Shown here piece after piece: positions 57,560 through 58,850 of a DNA stretch of 58,850 nucleotides. The notes beneath the pieces are model-generated. The model was not told the origin of the DNA. It was given only the letters and a program-made list of their open reading frames with translations, and ran no database searches. Both the position numbers and the translations under genes were made by a program. The DNA comes from Candidatus Poribacteria bacterium (GTDB lineage: Bacteria > Poribacteria > WGA-4E > GCA-2687025), in assembly GCA_026004875.1 (NCBI GenBank), contig BPJZ01000019.1:1-58850 (forward strand). The letters run 5' to 3'. The number at the start of each line of letters is the position of its first letter. Within the stretch, counting starts at the first letter, position 1.

Positions 57560-58330
57560 TCTGTTGATGGCGTTGTGGCTGGCCGTGCCCGCCGAGGGGG
57601 CCTTTGAGCGAGAGCGGCTCGCGCCAGCGGCAATCGCTCTAGGAGGGGCCGGAGCCGCCGGCCCGGACGAACCGACGCTAGAGGTCCTGAACCCCGCAGC
57701 GCTCGAACTCCTCCTCATGGGTCAGCGCTGGCCGCCACTCGTCCTTTTGGGCTCCGGGAACTTCAAGAGCAATCACTGCGGGGTGCGTGGGTGATTGGAG
57801 GTCTGGCCCTTCGTGGCGGAGCCCAGCGCTTTGGGACGGAACTGCACGCCGAGGACCGATGGGAGTTTAGCTTTCGGCTCGCAGATGGGCGGTGGTCGCT
57901 CGGGCTGCGCGGTAATTGGCTCCGTCGGAGCACTGAGGGCTTCTCCAGCGCTCAGGGGCTCGGCTGGGACGGAGGGGTCCGATGGAGCGGACCGGAAGGG
58001 GTTCGGGTCGGACTGGCGCTCCGGGACTGGGGCACCGATCTGGTCGCTCCGGGGCCGGAGTGGCGCGCCGGCTTGGCGATCCCTCTAGACGGTCGCTCAA
58101 CGGTCCTGGTGGACTGGATTCAGCGTCCGCGACGGCAACGGATCGCCGCTGGAATGATCTGGCACCTCCATCCGCACCTGACCCTCCGGGGTGGCGTCCA
58201 CAACCATCCCTGGCAGTGGAGCTGGGGGTTCTCGTTGCGTGCAAAGGGCCTTCAGATCGAGTATGCGGCGGAAAGTCACGCAGCGCTGGCAACGACTCAT
58301 CTTTTTAGTCTGCTGCTGGGCGGCCGTTAA
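57534..58330 (+). CDS. outer-membrane beta-barrel-like protein (frameshifted)
   Basis: The ATG at 57534 lies inside the end of the lamin-tail gene. It gives a signal peptide (LLMALWLAVPAEG) followed by LAPAAIALGGAGAAGPDEPTLEVLNPAA, the opening typical of PorV/FadL-like outer-membrane proteins. A shift between about 57720 and 57790 joins the second part. Alternating amphipathic strands (WEFSFRLADGRWSLGLRGNW, VRWSGPEGVRVGLALRDWG, STVLVDWIQRPRRQ, LTLRGGVHNHPW, LQIEYAAESHA) make a barrel of about 10-14 strands. About 265 residues. Exact role unknown. Confidence 0.72.
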
Positions 58331-58850
58331 CCTGTTCCAACCAACCCCTCGCGCTCAAGAGCAGCAGGAAACGCTTCCTCTGGACCTGTCCTTTTTGGAC
58401 CTCTACGACCTGGAGGACTGGTACGCCCAAGGGCTCTTTCAAGAGGAGGAATGGAGCGAGCTGCTCGCCGCCTGGGAGAGCGGCGCCGAGCCGCCGCCGG
58501 AGGCCCTCTGGGAATCGGTTCGCTCGTTTGGAACGGTTCCGCTCAACCCGTTCCTCTCTCCGTGGGAAGGTCCTTGGGTGGGATCGCTCCGCAGTGGAGC
58601 GACCTATTCCCCTCAGGAAGGGGAGTTGCGTCACTGGAGCCGTCTGCTCGTCCGATCCAGCGATGGGGTGGAGCTGAGCGGAACGGTCGAGTCCAGCGGG
58701 ATGCGGCGGCTCTGGAACCGGGAGTACCAACGCGTAGACCGAGAAGCCGGCGCGCGGCTCCAGACGGGATACCTCCGGCTGGGCGATCCGGATAGCCCGG
58801 GCCGGCTCCTGCTAGGTGACTTTTCGGCAGACGTGGGCGGAGGATTGATC
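58263..58850 (+). CDS. large exported beta-barrel-type protein, 5' part only
   Basis: Runs off the window edge after 196 intact codons. ATG 58263 gives a signal peptide (LIFLVCCWAAVNLF...PRAQ) overlapping the previous gene by 68 bases. An acidic region follows with DLYDLEDWYAQGLFQEEEWSELLAAWESG, which might be a pair of helix-hairpin-helix-like helices, then beta strands with SGTVESSGM and RLQTGYLRLGD, and LLLGDFSADVGGGLI. The last motif, Gly-rich after a VG(D/N)F-like start, recalls ComEA-type/HHH outer-membrane barrels that read LGNFRxxFGQGL. This identity is only a suggestion. Confidence 0.6.
   Translation, partial: MRRKVTQRWQRLIFLVCCWAAVNLFQPTPRAQEQQETLPLDLSFLDLYDLEDWYAQGLFQEEEWSELLAAWESGAEPPPEALWESVRSFGTVPLNPFLSPWEGPWVGSLRSGATYSPQEGELRHWSRLLVRSSDGVELSGTVESSGMRRLWNREYQRVDREAGARLQTGYLRLGDPDSPGRLLLGDFSADVGGGLI

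Overview
The window is GC-rich, densely packed bacterial chromosome (or a metagenome-derived contig) from a Gram-negative-type organism. It encodes lipoproteins, OmpA-like and beta-barrel outer-membrane proteins, a hexaheme c-type cytochrome, BatC/BatD-like proteins and NfeD/flotillin proteins. The mix of a CxPxR sulfatase, a PL22-like lyase, three Gfo/Idh/MocA oxidoreductases, a ThuA-like protein, a DUF6785-type membrane protein, creatininase-type hydrolases and lamin-tail/FlgD-type surface proteins resembles Poribacteria, Planctomycetes-like or FCB-adjacent lineages. That placement is an inference and no 16S or tRNA gene is present to test it. Nothing looks like a phage, an integrative element or a CRISPR array.

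Layout. (1) 1-4124: a coiled-coil protein, a UxaA-type altronate dehydratase, class I fructose-bisphosphate aldolase, a LamG-like exported protein and QueF. (2) 4346-12648: a pyrimidine operon. A TTGACC/TATCAT promoter is followed by a near-perfect PyrR-binding RNA loop and a hairpin that buries the first ribosome binding site, then HD hydrolase, pyrR, pyrC, carA, an MFS transporter and carB. (3) 12661-18597: PPi-type phosphofructokinase, hexaheme cytochrome, nitroreductase, ThuA, a TM2-type membrane protein and two unknowns. (4) 18686-22568: a very large UPF0182 membrane protein with an unusual carboxypeptidase-regulatory-like domain inserted near its C terminus. (5) 22501-34404, minus strand: glycosyltransferase, HIT protein, aldo/keto reductase lacking the catalytic His, lipoprotein, Gfo/Idh/MocA, DUF6785, a beta-CASP nuclease, Gfo/Idh/MocA, BatD and BatC. 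(6) 34472-37634: a divergent lipoprotein/OmpA envelope operon. (7) 37620-46031: a sugar isomerase, DUF3891, sulfatase, oligogalacturonate lyase-like protein, MFS, hydroxyacid dehydrogenase, creatininase and Gfo/Idh/MocA, which looks like carbohydrate catabolism. (8) 46046-51331: methyltransferase, MutL and two radical SAM proteins, one closely resembling AhbC of the siroheme-dependent heme pathway. (9) 51523-58850: an nfeD-nfeD-floA-floA operon running into lipoprotein, lamin-tail/FlgD and beta-barrel genes.

A dominant oddity is that about 20 conserved housekeeping and accessory genes carry one to several single-base frameshifts. Others, often next door, are intact over 400-650 codons. Both insertions and deletions occur. 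Protein similarity continues smoothly across each break with catalytic motifs intact, so consensus errors in the assembly are much more likely than decay. Coordinates of those genes are therefore given as whole-gene spans across frames.
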